The notes under the pieces are model-generated. The model searched no databases. It was not told the origin of the DNA and worked only from the letters and a program-made list of their open reading frames with translations. From a bacterium UBP14_UBA6098 (lineage in GTDB: Bacteria > UBP14 > UBA6098): DNA of 64,000 nucleotides. How positions within the stretch are numbered: the first letter of the stretch is position 1; each line of letters begins with the position of its first letter. Location: the NCBI GenBank assembly GCA_002428525.1, contig DIWU01000008.1, positions 114,443 through 178,442 on the forward strand, in the 5' to 3' direction. The position numbers and the translations under genes are program-made. Positions 42,859 through 51,675 of this stretch are shown here, in pieces.

Positions 42859-45403
42859 CGACCTCCTTTACACCTCGTTTTTCAAAAAAGAGGCTGAGGG
42901 CAAAGAGCAGAACCCACGCCAAAACCGCCGCGAGCGAGATCATGAGGGACTTTTTCACGAGCTTGCCCTCGAACTCGAAGCGAACAGCGTGATTGCCACT
43001 TGTCAGCGGCACCGCTCGGAAGGTGCCGTTTGCGCGGAGGATCGGCAGTTCCTTGTCGCCCTCAAAGGCGCGCCATTCGGGATACCAGTTGTCGCAGAGG
43101 ATGAGCAGACCCTCGCGGGCCATATCGATCTTGACCTCGAACTCCTCGGGCTTCTTGCCGGAGATTATCCCAACCGAGGGGAAAAGCGTGCTGTCTTCGG
43201 CCGAGGCGGGCTGAAGCTCTACCGTCCCCTCGACCACCGCAGAGAGCGCCGGATTGAATTGATCCGAAAAAACCGCTTGGCGCGCCTCGTCGGGAGAGGC
43301 GACGCTTCGCCAATTGTAAACCGAGAACGCCCTCGGAAGGCTCATATTGTTTTTGTATATATTCAGGTTGCCCTCTTTGAAGGCGAGCTGAAATCCGTCT
43401 ATCTCCCTGCCGCGGATTGCGATATAGTCGGTGTTCAGAAGCATCATCCCCGCGCGGGAGAGGAGGTTGCGGGAATTGTTATTTCGGTCGATGAACTCGT
43501 CGAAGGTGCGCAGTTGGTTGCCATGGCCGACTCCGAAGACCACCTCTTCGAGGCCGTGCGTCGCCAGATAGCTGTCCTGAAACGCCCCGGGCGTGACGAG
43601 CACTCGGAAGGGCTTCTTTGCGTATTCAGTTTTCAGGAAGTTCGTCGCCGGCGTAGCCTGAAAATACTGCTCCGGCTCGATAATCTCAACGAAGGGCCTG
43701 TCGATTCGCCAGACATCGAACAGCGAGGCGAGGCAGATAAGTGTAAGCGCGGTTCCCGCTCCGAGCCTGCCCTTCATCGATAGATAATACGCCCCCAAAG
43801 CGATCCCGAGCACGATCACCGCGAGCCACATCGCACCGGCGATCGTTCCGGCGTTGGCCTCCATCGTTGCGCGCGCGGTCTGCGGGATTCCGGAATAGAC
43901 TATCGAGCTGTATAGCCCCAGAATCGCCTTGCCCGCGACTGTGAAAAGAAGCGCCTTCAGCGCAAGGGCGACCCCGATCACGGCAAGATAGACCGACAAA
44001 CCGCGCTTGAAGAGCAGTTGCCGTTTTTCCGCGTCGCGAAGCGCGCAGATCATCTCCGCAGAAAGCACCACCGCGCTGAACGCCGCGAGGAAGATCAGCA
44101 TCGACGGCCCGCGGAATTTCTTCACCTGCGGAATGACCGCATAAAAGAGCTTAAACAGCGGCGTTGTCGCGCCGAGAGCGAAGACTGTGCTGAAAACCCC
44201 GAGCCCCATGAAAAACCATGTTCGCGGGCTTCGTAGCAAAATCACCGCACCGAGGGCGAGGATTAAAACGATTATTCCGAAATAATCCGAGTTCAGCTTG
44301 AAGGCGTTTCTGCCCCAATAGGTATTGGTTTGGCCGATATTGATCCCCGCGAACTCCGGCACGAACAGGCCGCCGATCTCCTCCGGATGAAGCGACCAGC
44401 TCGTTGACCAAGCATAGCCGGATTCCTCGGTGCGCTGGGTTCTCTGCGAGTGCTCGCCCAAATACTTGAACGGCGGATATATCTGCAATGTCGTTATCGC
44501 GAGGCCGATGAGTATCGCGACCACAAAGACCGCGACATGCCTCGCGGGGAGTTTCAGGTTCTTCTTCGCGATAATCATGCGAATCACCCTGAAGACAAAA
44601 TACGACCCGATCCCCCAAGCCGCGAAATAGGCCATCTGCATATGCGCGGACAGCACCATTAGCGAGTAGGTCAGCCCGAAGAGGAGATAGCGCCACAGGC
44701 GGCCGGACTTGAGCGCTGTCTCCAGCGCCCAAAAGGCAAGCGGCAGAAGCGTGATAACGAACATCTTGCCGTCGTGGCCGGCGTAGATATAGCTAAGAAA
44801 GAAAGGCCCGAAGGAATAGGCTAACCCGCCGAAAAAGGCCGAACCGCGGCAAAGCTTCAAACTGCGCAGAAAGCCGAACATGAAGAAGCCCGCGAGGCAG
44901 ATATGCAGGACATAGCGTATCCCCAGCGCGTAGGGGAGCGGCAGGATCAGCTCGAGAATCCTCGTCGGGTAAAGGACATCGCCGTGCATCCCCTCGTGGA
45001 AGGGCATTCCGCCGTGAAGAAGATTTTCCCACAGCGGATACGAGCCGAAACTCAATATATGCTCGCGATAGAAATTGTGCGCAAAATATCCGAGGCCCAT
45101 CGTGTCGGTTCCGAAGAGCATCCCCCCGCCGAAGATGAACCGCGAGAAATAGTAGGCGGTAATCCATAAGAACAAAAAGAAAAACGGCCACTCGCGTTTT
45201 GAATTGAAAACCGCCATCGCCAGCGGAAGGCCGGTCAGCGCGACCGCCGCGAAGGCAAGCCCGGAGAGGTTCGGCGTGACTATATCCCAAAGGAAATATC
45301 CGAAAACCAAGCCCAATGCCGCCAGCCCGATCCCGACCGCCCAAAGCAGAGGGCCGGAAAGAAAGGGTTTACTCGTCGATGTTTTTTTTGCGAGCTTACT
45401 CAT
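42851..45403 (-). CDS. YfhO-family membrane protein
   Basis: An 850-aa protein with about 13 hydrophobic segments and a large C-terminal soluble domain. The early FLFLWITAYYFSRFIFGGG, GTDTMGLGYFAHN, PLWENLLHGGMPFHEGMHGD and the FYLGL/GHDGKMF-type loop, plus the late DNWYPEWRAFEGDKELPIL and FRAVPLTSGNHAVRFEFEG ending in a helix, are typical of YfhO. The family is GT-C-like and in Gram-positives is linked to glycosylation of teichoic acid; here it probably moves or adds sugars outside the membrane. ATG follows AAGGAGATCATTT. Confidence 0.88.
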   Translation of the reverse strand: MSKLAKKTSTSKPFLSGPLLWAVGIGLAALGLVFGYFLWDIVTPNLSGLAFAAVALTGLPLAMAVFNSKREWPFFFLFLWITAYYFSRFIFGGGMLFGTDTMGLGYFAHNFYREHILSFGSYPLWENLLHGGMPFHEGMHGDVLYPTRILELILPLPYALGIRYVLHICLAGFFMFGFLRSLKLCRGSAFFGGLAYSFGPFFLSYIYAGHDGKMFVITLLPLAFWALETALKSGRLWRYLLFGLTYSLMVLSAHMQMAYFAAWGIGSYFVFRVIRMIIAKKNLKLPARHVAVFVVAILIGLAITTLQIYPPFKYLGEHSQRTQRTEESGYAWSTSWSLHPEEIGGLFVPEFAGINIGQTNTYWGRNAFKLNSDYFGIIVLILALGAVILLRSPRTWFFMGLGVFSTVFALGATTPLFKLFYAVIPQVKKFRGPSMLIFLAAFSAVVLSAEMICALRDAEKRQLLFKRGLSVYLAVIGVALALKALLFTVAGKAILGLYSSIVYSGIPQTARATMEANAGTIAGAMWLAVIVLGIALGAYYLSMKGRLGAGTALTLICLASLFDVWRIDRPFVEIIEPEQYFQATPATNFLKTEYAKKPFRVLVTPGAFQDSYLATHGLEEVVFGVGHGNQLRTFDEFIDRNNNSRNLLSRAGMMLLNTDYIAIRGREIDGFQLAFKEGNLNIYKNNMSLPRAFSVYNWRSVASPDEARQAVFSDQFNPALSAVVEGTVELQPASAEDSTLFPSVGIISGKKPEEFEVKIDMAREGLLILCDNWYPEWRAFEGDKELPILRANGTFRAVPLTSGNHAVRFEFEGKLVKKSLMISLAAVLAWVLLFALSLFFEKRGVKEVDA

Positions 45404-45414
45404 AAATGATCTCC

Positions 45415-46392
45415 TTATTTCTCACTCGAACAGCTCGAGGAAAAGCTCGAAACCGCTTTGCAACCAATCGTTTTGAAGACAATCGCGGCTATCCCCAAGG
45501 AAGCCGCCTCGACAGTCAAAATCCAAATCCTGCCGGCAGTCGCGACAAGGCCGGCGACGCCCGAGGGAAAAACCGCGGTCAAAATCAAGAGCAAAACACC
45601 CTCGCGAACCCCAAGCCCGCCCGGCGAGATGAAGACCATCCACCCGATAGTGAAGGCGAGGATGAAAGCACCGCCCACGAAGGGAAAACTCGATAATTCG
45701 AGCTCGGTAATCGAGGCGGTCATCATCGCGAAGGAGAGGCCGTAGAGAATCCAGCCCAAGGCCAAGGACAAAAAGGCCACAGCCCAATCCTTGAATGAAA
45801 TCTCATATCCGATAGGGTCGCGCTTCATGAGCGTGAGTGCCTTGTTTGCAAGGGCTTTCAAAATCGGCGGTATAGTCGCGATTATCCCCAAAAGCCCTAT
45901 CAGCGCGAAAACCCAGCTCGGGATATTCAAAGTGAACCTCGAGAAGGCCTCCTGACCGGCCAGTAGGATTCCGAGCACCCCCGCGGTGATTATCAGCAAA
46001 ACCTGAAAAACAGCCATCGCCCCGAGAGTCGATACCCTCGGGACGCCCTCCCTCTTCATGAAAACCAACAAACCCGCTATCTGAGCGACTTTGCCGGGAA
46101 TATATCTGCCGAAATTCGCGAATTGCATCAAAAAGGCGAACCTCGAGAAGGGGATATTCCCGCCGAAGGCCTTGAATATGTTCTGCGTCACCTTCGAGTT
46201 CAAGAATGTCGCGATACAGCCCACGGCGATCGAGCCGAAAAGCATCGGAAGATCCAGCGACCACTCGTATCGCCGCACCTCGCCCCAATCCCGAACGACG
46301 ATTCGCACGATGAAAAAGACAAGGCCCGCGATCACGAGTGTCCCGATGACCAGCTTTAAAATCCTCTTAATATCCGCGCTTTTCTCGGGCAA
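45415..46392 (-). CDS. Lysylphosphatidylglycerol synthase transmembrane-type flippase-like protein
   Basis: A 325-aa protein with about eight hydrophobic helices of the LPG_synthase_TM/UPF0104 family. Landmarks are NIFKAFGGNIPFSRFAFLMQ, FGRYIPGKVAQIAGLLVFM and FISPGGLGVREGVLLLILT (conserved P-G-G-x-G-x-R-E). No lysyltransferase domain is attached, so a lipid-moving or accessory role in glycan assembly is likelier. The start is TTG 46392 with GGAG upstream. It lies 11 nt from the YfhO gene. Confidence 0.85.
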   Translation of the reverse strand: MPEKSADIKRILKLVIGTLVIAGLVFFIVRIVVRDWGEVRRYEWSLDLPMLFGSIAVGCIATFLNSKVTQNIFKAFGGNIPFSRFAFLMQFANFGRYIPGKVAQIAGLLVFMKREGVPRVSTLGAMAVFQVLLIITAGVLGILLAGQEAFSRFTLNIPSWVFALIGLLGIIATIPPILKALANKALTLMKRDPIGYEISFKDWAVAFLSLALGWILYGLSFAMMTASITELELSSFPFVGGAFILAFTIGWMVFISPGGLGVREGVLLLILTAVFPSGVAGLVATAGRIWILTVEAASLGIAAIVFKTIGCKAVSSFSSSCSSEK

Positions 46393-46408
46393 GGCGGCTC
46401 CGCTGAAT

Positions 46409-47530
46409 TTATTTATCTTTGGCGCAAAGCTCCGCGGCCTCGCGATAGTAGCTAAGAACTCGTTTGGCCAAGGCCGGCACAGACCACCTCTCGACCACCC
46501 TCTCGCGGGCGGCTTTGCCCATCCGCCTCAAATCGGCCTCGGGTAGCGAAAGCAGGTCGGAAACCGCCTTTGCGAGGGCCTTCGGGTCCATCGGAGGAAC
46601 CAAAACACCGACCTCGCTGTCGATAATCTCCGGAAGGCCGCCGACATTCGAGGCGACGATAGGCCTCTCGCAGGCCATAGCCTCCAGCCCCGCGACGCTG
46701 GTGGCCTCAATAAGCGACGGAATGACAATAACATCCGCCGAGGAGATTAGCGCGGGCATTGCAGAGTGCGGCCTCGCGCCCAAGAAATGCACCTTCTCCG
46801 CGACCCCCAGCTCGATACAAAGCGCTTGCAGGCTCTCTTTGAGCGGGCCGTCGCCGAGGAGATACAGATTAACATCGTGCCTTTCGAGGATCATCGGCAT
46901 GGCCCTGACAATGAACTCGACACCGTTCTTCTCGAAAAGCCTTCGCGGGACGACGGCTATCTTCGATTCCGGTGAAACCCTCTCGATCGCGGGCTTTACA
47001 GGCCGAAACAGCTCGACATCCGCCGCGTTGACCAAGGCATAGACCGGCTTTTTCGGGCAAAGCCCCAACGCGACATCGCGGATCTCCTCCGAGGCCGCGA
47101 GGATGACATCCGGCTTCGAGAGCAGATATCGCAATATCGGGCGCCAGAGGCTCTTTTTCGCGAGCCGCAGGAAATGGCTCGTGTGCAATGTCGCGACGAG
47201 CGGAACGCCCTTTTTTCTAAGGCCGATCGCCGGCACTATCGAGGGGAATGTATGCACATGACAAATATCCGCCCATCCGCGCCTTTTTTTCATCGGCGCG
47301 ATTCCGGCCAAGGTCGTGATAACCCATCCGGAGAGCTTTTTGTTCGGGCAATAGCGCCGCTCGACCTCGACTCCGGCCATGACCTCGCTTTTCGGAAAAT
47401 CCCCCGAGCGGCTCGTGACAACATGAACGGAATGCCCCATCTCGACCATAGCCTTGGCGAGCGTGAAGGCGTGTGTCTCGAGCCCGCCGACCTCCGGCGG
47501 GAAATAAATGCAGTGCGTCAGTATATTCAA
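46409..47530 (-). CDS. Glycosyltransferase family 4
   Basis: A 373-aa GT-B retaining glycosyltransferase. The acceptor half has YFPPEVGGLETHAFTLAKAM, GWADICHVHTFPSIVPA and VATLHTSHFLRLAK. The donor half has VVPRRLFEKNGVEFIVRA, LLGDGPLKESLQAL, FLGARPHSAMPALISSADV and the EX7E region IPSLIEATSVAGLEAMACE. The donor sugar is not predictable. Start TTG 47530 overlaps the wecB stop as TTGA. Confidence 0.92.
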   Translation of the reverse strand: MNILTHCIYFPPEVGGLETHAFTLAKAMVEMGHSVHVVTSRSGDFPKSEVMAGVEVERRYCPNKKLSGWVITTLAGIAPMKKRRGWADICHVHTFPSIVPAIGLRKKGVPLVATLHTSHFLRLAKKSLWRPILRYLLSKPDVILAASEEIRDVALGLCPKKPVYALVNAADVELFRPVKPAIERVSPESKIAVVPRRLFEKNGVEFIVRAMPMILERHDVNLYLLGDGPLKESLQALCIELGVAEKVHFLGARPHSAMPALISSADVIVIPSLIEATSVAGLEAMACERPIVASNVGGLPEIIDSEVGVLVPPMDPKALAKAVSDLLSLPEADLRRMGKAARERVVERWSVPALAKRVLSYYREAAELCAKDK

Positions 47531-48693
47531 ATCTCCTCGATTCTCGGGACGAACTCGGCGATCTTTTCATAGCTTAAGCCCAGCGCTTTTCTTATCTCGC
47601 TATGGATCCTGTCCGCGGCCAAGCCGTCGCCATAGAGGAAGGCGCGTCTCGCCATCGATCGATATAACTCTTTGTCTTGCAATAGGCTATCCGCGGTGCG
47701 GACAATCAGCTCCTCGTCCGTGCCGACAAGCTTGGCGACTCCGTGCTCGACGCCCTCCGGCCTCTCCGTGACCTCGCGAAGCACAACCACGGGCTTCCCG
47801 AGAGCGGGTGCCTCCTCCTGAATCCCCCCGGAGTCGGTCAAAAGGAAATCGCAGGAGGCCATAAGCATAGTGAAATCCATATAATCCAGCGGCGGAAGGA
47901 GGTGGATTCGCTCGACGCCCTCGAGCAGGCGGTGAACCGGCCCCTCGACATTTGGATTCAGATGCACCGGATAGACTATCTCGACCTCCGGGTGCGAGCG
48001 GACAATTCGAATCATCGAGCGGAGAAGCCTTTGAAACGGCTCTCCGAAGCTCTCGCGCCTGTGCGCCGTGACGACTATCAGCTTGCCCTTTCGGTTTTCG
48101 ATAATCGCGCGGGCGGCGTCGTTGGAAATCGGCCGCTTTTCCGAGGTCACCCAAAGAAGCGAGTCGATGGCCGTGTTTCCGGTGATTGTCATCACAGCCT
48201 CGGGCAGATTCTCCGCCAAAAGATGGCGCTTCGCGGATGCCGTCGGGGGGAAAAGCAGTGTGCTCAGCCCGTCGAGGAGCCTGCGGTTGGCCTCCTCGGG
48301 AAAGGGGCTTAAGAGGTTGAAGGTCCGCAGGCCGGCCTCGATATGCGCCACCGGAACCTGATGGTAGAACGACACCAAACCGCCGACGAAGGAGGTCGTC
48401 GTGTCGCCCTGAACGACGGTCATCGCGATCTCGTTCTCGGAGAACACCCTCTCGAGGCCCTCGATCGCGCGGACTGTCACCGAGGAAAGCGTCTGGTTCG
48501 GGCGCATAATATCGAGGTCGTAATCGACCGACAGCTTGAACGTCCCCAGTACCTGATCGAGCATCTGCCTGTGCTGGCTCGTCGTCACGACGACAGAATT
48601 AAGCTCCTTGTCGGTCGCTATCCTCCGAATTATCGGCGCCATCTTGATAGCGTCCGCGCGTGTTCCCATCACGAGTAAAATCGACTGGCCCAT
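47527..48693 (-). CDS. wecB: UDP-N-acetylglucosamine 2-epimerase, non-hydrolysing
   Basis: Interconverts UDP-GlcNAc and UDP-ManNAc, supplying ManNAc-type sugars for the surface glycan. The 388-aa GT-B-fold protein has LLVMGTRADAIKMAPIIRRI, TSQHRQMLDQVLGTF, VVQGDTTTSFVGGL, VAHIEAGLRTFN, PFPEEANRRLLDGLS, VTAHRRESFGEPF, YPVHLNPNVEGPV and TDSGGIQEEAPALGKPVVVL. The first motif has TRAD where many members have TRPE. ATG overlaps the deacetylase stop by one base. Confidence 0.94.
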   Translation of the reverse strand: MGQSILLVMGTRADAIKMAPIIRRIATDKELNSVVVTTSQHRQMLDQVLGTFKLSVDYDLDIMRPNQTLSSVTVRAIEGLERVFSENEIAMTVVQGDTTTSFVGGLVSFYHQVPVAHIEAGLRTFNLLSPFPEEANRRLLDGLSTLLFPPTASAKRHLLAENLPEAVMTITGNTAIDSLLWVTSEKRPISNDAARAIIENRKGKLIVVTAHRRESFGEPFQRLLRSMIRIVRSHPEVEIVYPVHLNPNVEGPVHRLLEGVERIHLLPPLDYMDFTMLMASCDFLLTDSGGIQEEAPALGKPVVVLREVTERPEGVEHGVAKLVGTDEELIVRTADSLLQDKELYRSMARRAFLYGDGLAADRIHSEIRKALGLSYEKIAEFVPRIEEI

Positions 48694-49526
48694 TACAGAA
48701 CCTCTTTCGTGAAAGCCGCCAAAAGCCCGCTCTCTCTGATCGATGTGAATTCAAATCTTTTTATAAGCTCGGAAAACTTGGCCTCGCCCTTCTTCACGCC
48801 TATCGAATGAACAAGCCGAAATAGCGGATTTATCGGCAGTTTCGGATTCTCCGCGTCGATATCCTTCGGGTGAAGATAAACTATCGCGCACCCCTTTGCC
48901 CCCTCACGTTCGACCGCCCCCGCGAAAAGCCCCGCCGGAAGAAGCCTCAAATAGAAACCTCCGAGCGGAAAGGCATACCCGGCAATCCTTCCGGCCGAGG
49001 GGGGAAACTCCATCAGATTGCGCCCCTCGATTCGGCCGATTTCCCTCGGGCCGCCCCTGAGGCCGCCGTAAAAGAGCCTCCCCGAATAGGCGCTCGAATC
49101 GTATCGGAATCCCTCAGCCTCGAGAGCGTCGAGATAACGCCCCCAGTTCGAGGCGTTGACCGAGAAATTCGGGCAACGAAAACCCAAGACCTCCTCGCCG
49201 CAGATATCCTCTATCGTTGACTTAGCGCGCTTAATTGCCTCTTCGAGCTCGCCCCCCGGCAGGGCATCGACGAGATCGTGATCCCAGCCGTGGCAGGCCA
49301 GCTCGTGTCCCTCCGAGGCTATTCTTCGAATCAGCGCGGGATAATCCCGCGCCACAACACCGAGCGCAAAGAAGGTCGCCCGCGCGCCGCTGTCGGCCAT
49401 GAGCGCAAGGAGCCTGTCCGTAGAGCTTTCAATCCGATAAATCCCGGGTTTAAAGCTCTTATAATCGAACCCCGGATAATGGGCGTGATACCAATCCTCC
49501 AGATCGACTGTGAGAATATGCCTCAA
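48693..49526 (-). CDS. Polysaccharide deacetylase family protein with DUF3473
   Basis: A 277-aa NodB-type deacetylase. Metal and catalytic motifs: TVDLEDWYHAHYPG (Asp-Asp pair), ELACHGWDHDLVD (HxxxH) and LGFRCPNFSVN. The C-terminal DUF3473 part has PLGGFYLRLLPAGL and AIVYLHPKDIDAENP. This subgroup occurs in exopolysaccharide clusters, often with PEP-CTERM/exosortase systems, though no exosortase is seen here. It probably deacetylates a HexNAc in the surface glycan. Start is TTG 49526, immediately after the preceding gene's TAA. Confidence 0.9.
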   Translation of the reverse strand: MRHILTVDLEDWYHAHYPGFDYKSFKPGIYRIESSTDRLLALMADSGARATFFALGVVARDYPALIRRIASEGHELACHGWDHDLVDALPGGELEEAIKRAKSTIEDICGEEVLGFRCPNFSVNASNWGRYLDALEAEGFRYDSSAYSGRLFYGGLRGGPREIGRIEGRNLMEFPPSAGRIAGYAFPLGGFYLRLLPAGLFAGAVEREGAKGCAIVYLHPKDIDAENPKLPINPLFRLVHSIGVKKGEAKFSELIKRFEFTSIRESGLLAAFTKEVL

Positions 49527-51179
49527 TTACCCGACCGAGCCTTCCTCTTCGGGCGCTTGCTCGGAATCATTGTCCTTGCTCAAACCGAAACGAACCTCTC
49601 CCCCCAAATCCTTCGCCAATTGCTCGACCCTCTCGAAAGAGGCGTCGGCGCCGCTCTCGACGGCATTCTTGTGAATCACTCTTCCGCGCCGGCCCCAAGA
49701 CTGCTCCCTCGGGACGAACTCGAACTCGGCCAAGATGTCCTTGGTCTCGGTCTTTTGCGGGGTTGCTTCGACTTTTTCGACGACAGCCTCACTGGCCGGC
49801 TCGATAGCGCTCGGTGCGGCCTCCGGAGCCTCGGCAGGCTTTTCTCTGCGAGGTCTTTCCCTACGTGGCCGTTCTCTCGGGGCCTCCTCGCGCGGAGGGC
49901 GATTTTCCTCGGTCGGCCGTTCGGCCTTCTCCTCGACGATCCCTTGGCGAGGCCCCTCTTTCGGTTCGCTCCTTCGCGGAGGTCTTTTATCCTCGACGGG
50001 CCTCTCTATCGGCCTTTCGAGGGGCTGTTCCTCCCTATGCTCTCTGCGGGGCCGCTCCCTCTGGGCCTCCTCGCGCGGAGGGCGCCTGTCGTCCCTCGGC
50101 CTGTCGAGATTCTCCGGCCTTGGTCTATCTTCCCACGGCCTATCGTCTGGTCGCCTTTGTTCGAACTGGCGCGGTCTCGGCTCGTTTACCTGCTCCGGCA
50201 CCTCGAGCCTCGGCGGCTCGATCGTCCTATGCTTCGACATCAGGAATTCTACACGGTCGCGCAGGTTCGCGATTGCCTCGGCCAAGAAGCCCAGCGTGAA
50301 ACTGAATCCCGAGACCGAAATCAACAGCAGGAGCAAGGTCTGAAGCGGCGGATAGCCCCAGTGGAAGCCCAAGCGCGCGATTAAAATAAACAGCGCAAGC
50401 GCACCGGCTAAGACCATTGTTGCGAAACCGAAGCTTCCGAAATACAGCATCGGCTTTGCGAAGACCTTCTCCGAAAGCCATACCGCAACTAAGTCCGTCA
50501 GGCCGATGAAAACCCTGCCGGTGCCCTTGTATTTGGCCTCGCCGTGAAGCCTCGGGCGAAGCTTCACCGGAATTTCCGCAACGCGATGGCCCTTTTGCGC
50601 CGCAAGAACGACCATAAAGCGATGCCAGTCCTTGCGCAAAAACAGCTCCGCCATGACCTCCCGGCGAAGCACCTTGATCGAGTTCATGTCCTTGACATCG
50701 ATTCCGAAAAGCCGCCTCGTCAAGAAGTTGTATATCTTGCTGATAAAGGGCTTCTGATACTTGCCCTGCTTGATCCCGCTGACTATTCCGAAGCCGCGGT
50801 CGAGCTTGTCCATCATCTTCTTAATGTCGAAGGGGTCATACTGCAAATCCGCGTCGAATATAGCGATTCGCTTGCCCTTACTCACCGCGAAGCCGGTCTC
50901 GATCGCGGCGGTTTTGCCCTCGTTTTGTTTATGCTTGACGAGCTTCATAAACGGATACTTTGCGGCAACCTCGAGCACCCGTTCGGCCGTTCCATCGGTC
51001 GAACCGTCATCGACAACGATAACCTCCGCGCGGAAATGCTGTTGCGAGAGGAAGTCATCGAACTCCCGCGCCAAGGGCAGGATATTCTCGACCTCGTTGT
51101 ATGCCGGCACGATTACCGAAAGAGAGTAGTGCGAGGGTAGGTCCTCGTGAGTGGATCTTTCATTAAACTGCTTTCCCAT
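49527..51179 (-). CDS. Membrane GT2 glycosyltransferase with a long Pro/Arg/Glu-rich tail
   Basis: The 550-aa protein has a normal DPM/DPG-type GT2 core: SVIVPAYNEVENILPLAREF, VIVVDDGSTDGTAERVLEV, KQNEGKTAAIETGF, IFDADLQYDPFDIKKMM and DVKDMNSIKVLRREVM, then PRLHGEAKYKGTGRVFIG and two transmembrane helices (about 247-268 and 280-302). From about residue 320 to 550 comes an unusual hydrophilic tail full of Pro, Arg and Glu with repeats such as ERPRREHREEQPLERP and RPPREEAPRERPRRERPR, ending in a more normal acidic segment. The tail is probably disordered and cytoplasmic. ATG follows CAGGGAAAA. It lies at the upstream end of the glycan cluster. Confidence 0.88.
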   Translation of the reverse strand: MGKQFNERSTHEDLPSHYSLSVIVPAYNEVENILPLAREFDDFLSQQHFRAEVIVVDDGSTDGTAERVLEVAAKYPFMKLVKHKQNEGKTAAIETGFAVSKGKRIAIFDADLQYDPFDIKKMMDKLDRGFGIVSGIKQGKYQKPFISKIYNFLTRRLFGIDVKDMNSIKVLRREVMAELFLRKDWHRFMVVLAAQKGHRVAEIPVKLRPRLHGEAKYKGTGRVFIGLTDLVAVWLSEKVFAKPMLYFGSFGFATMVLAGALALFILIARLGFHWGYPPLQTLLLLLISVSGFSFTLGFLAEAIANLRDRVEFLMSKHRTIEPPRLEVPEQVNEPRPRQFEQRRPDDRPWEDRPRPENLDRPRDDRRPPREEAQRERPRREHREEQPLERPIERPVEDKRPPRRSEPKEGPRQGIVEEKAERPTEENRPPREEAPRERPRRERPRREKPAEAPEAAPSAIEPASEAVVEKVEATPQKTETKDILAEFEFVPREQSWGRRGRVIHKNAVESGADASFERVEQLAKDLGGEVRFGLSKDNDSEQAPEEEGSVG

Positions 51180-51189
51180 TTTTCCCTGA

Positions 51190-51672
51190 TCATTCTCCCA
51201 TCAGTTTTTTCAATGTTTCCTCGATACTGCCGGAAATAACAACATTGTAAATACTTCCAGCCCGCGATTCGTCGCGGCCGATACGAAGACCGATTCCTGC
51301 GACCGCGGGAATCGCCGAAATCGGTATATCGAATGTTCTCGAAAGGTCGATCGAGGCGGTGAAATCGGACAGTGCCGAAACAGCGTGCCTCCTGAACCAA
51401 CCCAAAAGGTTCAGGTCGGTTTTAACGAGCACAATATTGCCTACGCCGATCTCGACCGGCCTTGCAAAAGATAGTAGGCTCACAGCCTTGCCCTTGAGGT
51501 AATCGACAACACGCCTCGCCTGTTCGACATCGGCCTCGGTGAACTCCAACGGCAGAATAAGCAGTGTCCTGTCAAGACCCGCGAGCGCTCTCGGGAATTC
51601 CGCTTGTGGGCATTGAAGGTATTTAAGGGCAAAGCCCTCGGTCATCCCCGCGAGTTTTTTCGTGAACCCCAT
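51190..51672 (-). CDS. Conserved protein of unknown function (weakly DUF6913-like)
   Basis: A 160-aa soluble protein without signal peptide or helix. The segment LLGWFRRHAVSALSDFTASI followed by DLSRTFDIPISAIPAVAGIGLRIG resembles, by eye, the C-terminal part of DUF6913 proteins. LLILPLEFTEADVEQARRVV in the first half could be part of a Rossmann-like unit. It is 3 nt after glyA and 10 nt before the tailed glycosyltransferase, hence in the same transcript. I would not assign a function. Confidence 0.6.
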   Translation of the reverse strand: MGFTKKLAGMTEGFALKYLQCPQAEFPRALAGLDRTLLILPLEFTEADVEQARRVVDYLKGKAVSLLSFARPVEIGVGNIVLVKTDLNLLGWFRRHAVSALSDFTASIDLSRTFDIPISAIPAVAGIGLRIGRDESRAGSIYNVVISGSIEETLKKLMGE

Positions 51673-51675
51673 CGA

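Noticed and set aside
42845..43783. 312-codon plus-strand open frame
   Set aside because: Antisense to the YfhO C-terminal domain; no domain signal.
49278..50384. 368-codon plus-strand open frame over the deacetylase and the glycosyltransferase tail
   Set aside because: Antisense to two real genes; the low-complexity repeats of the tail leave several frames open at once.
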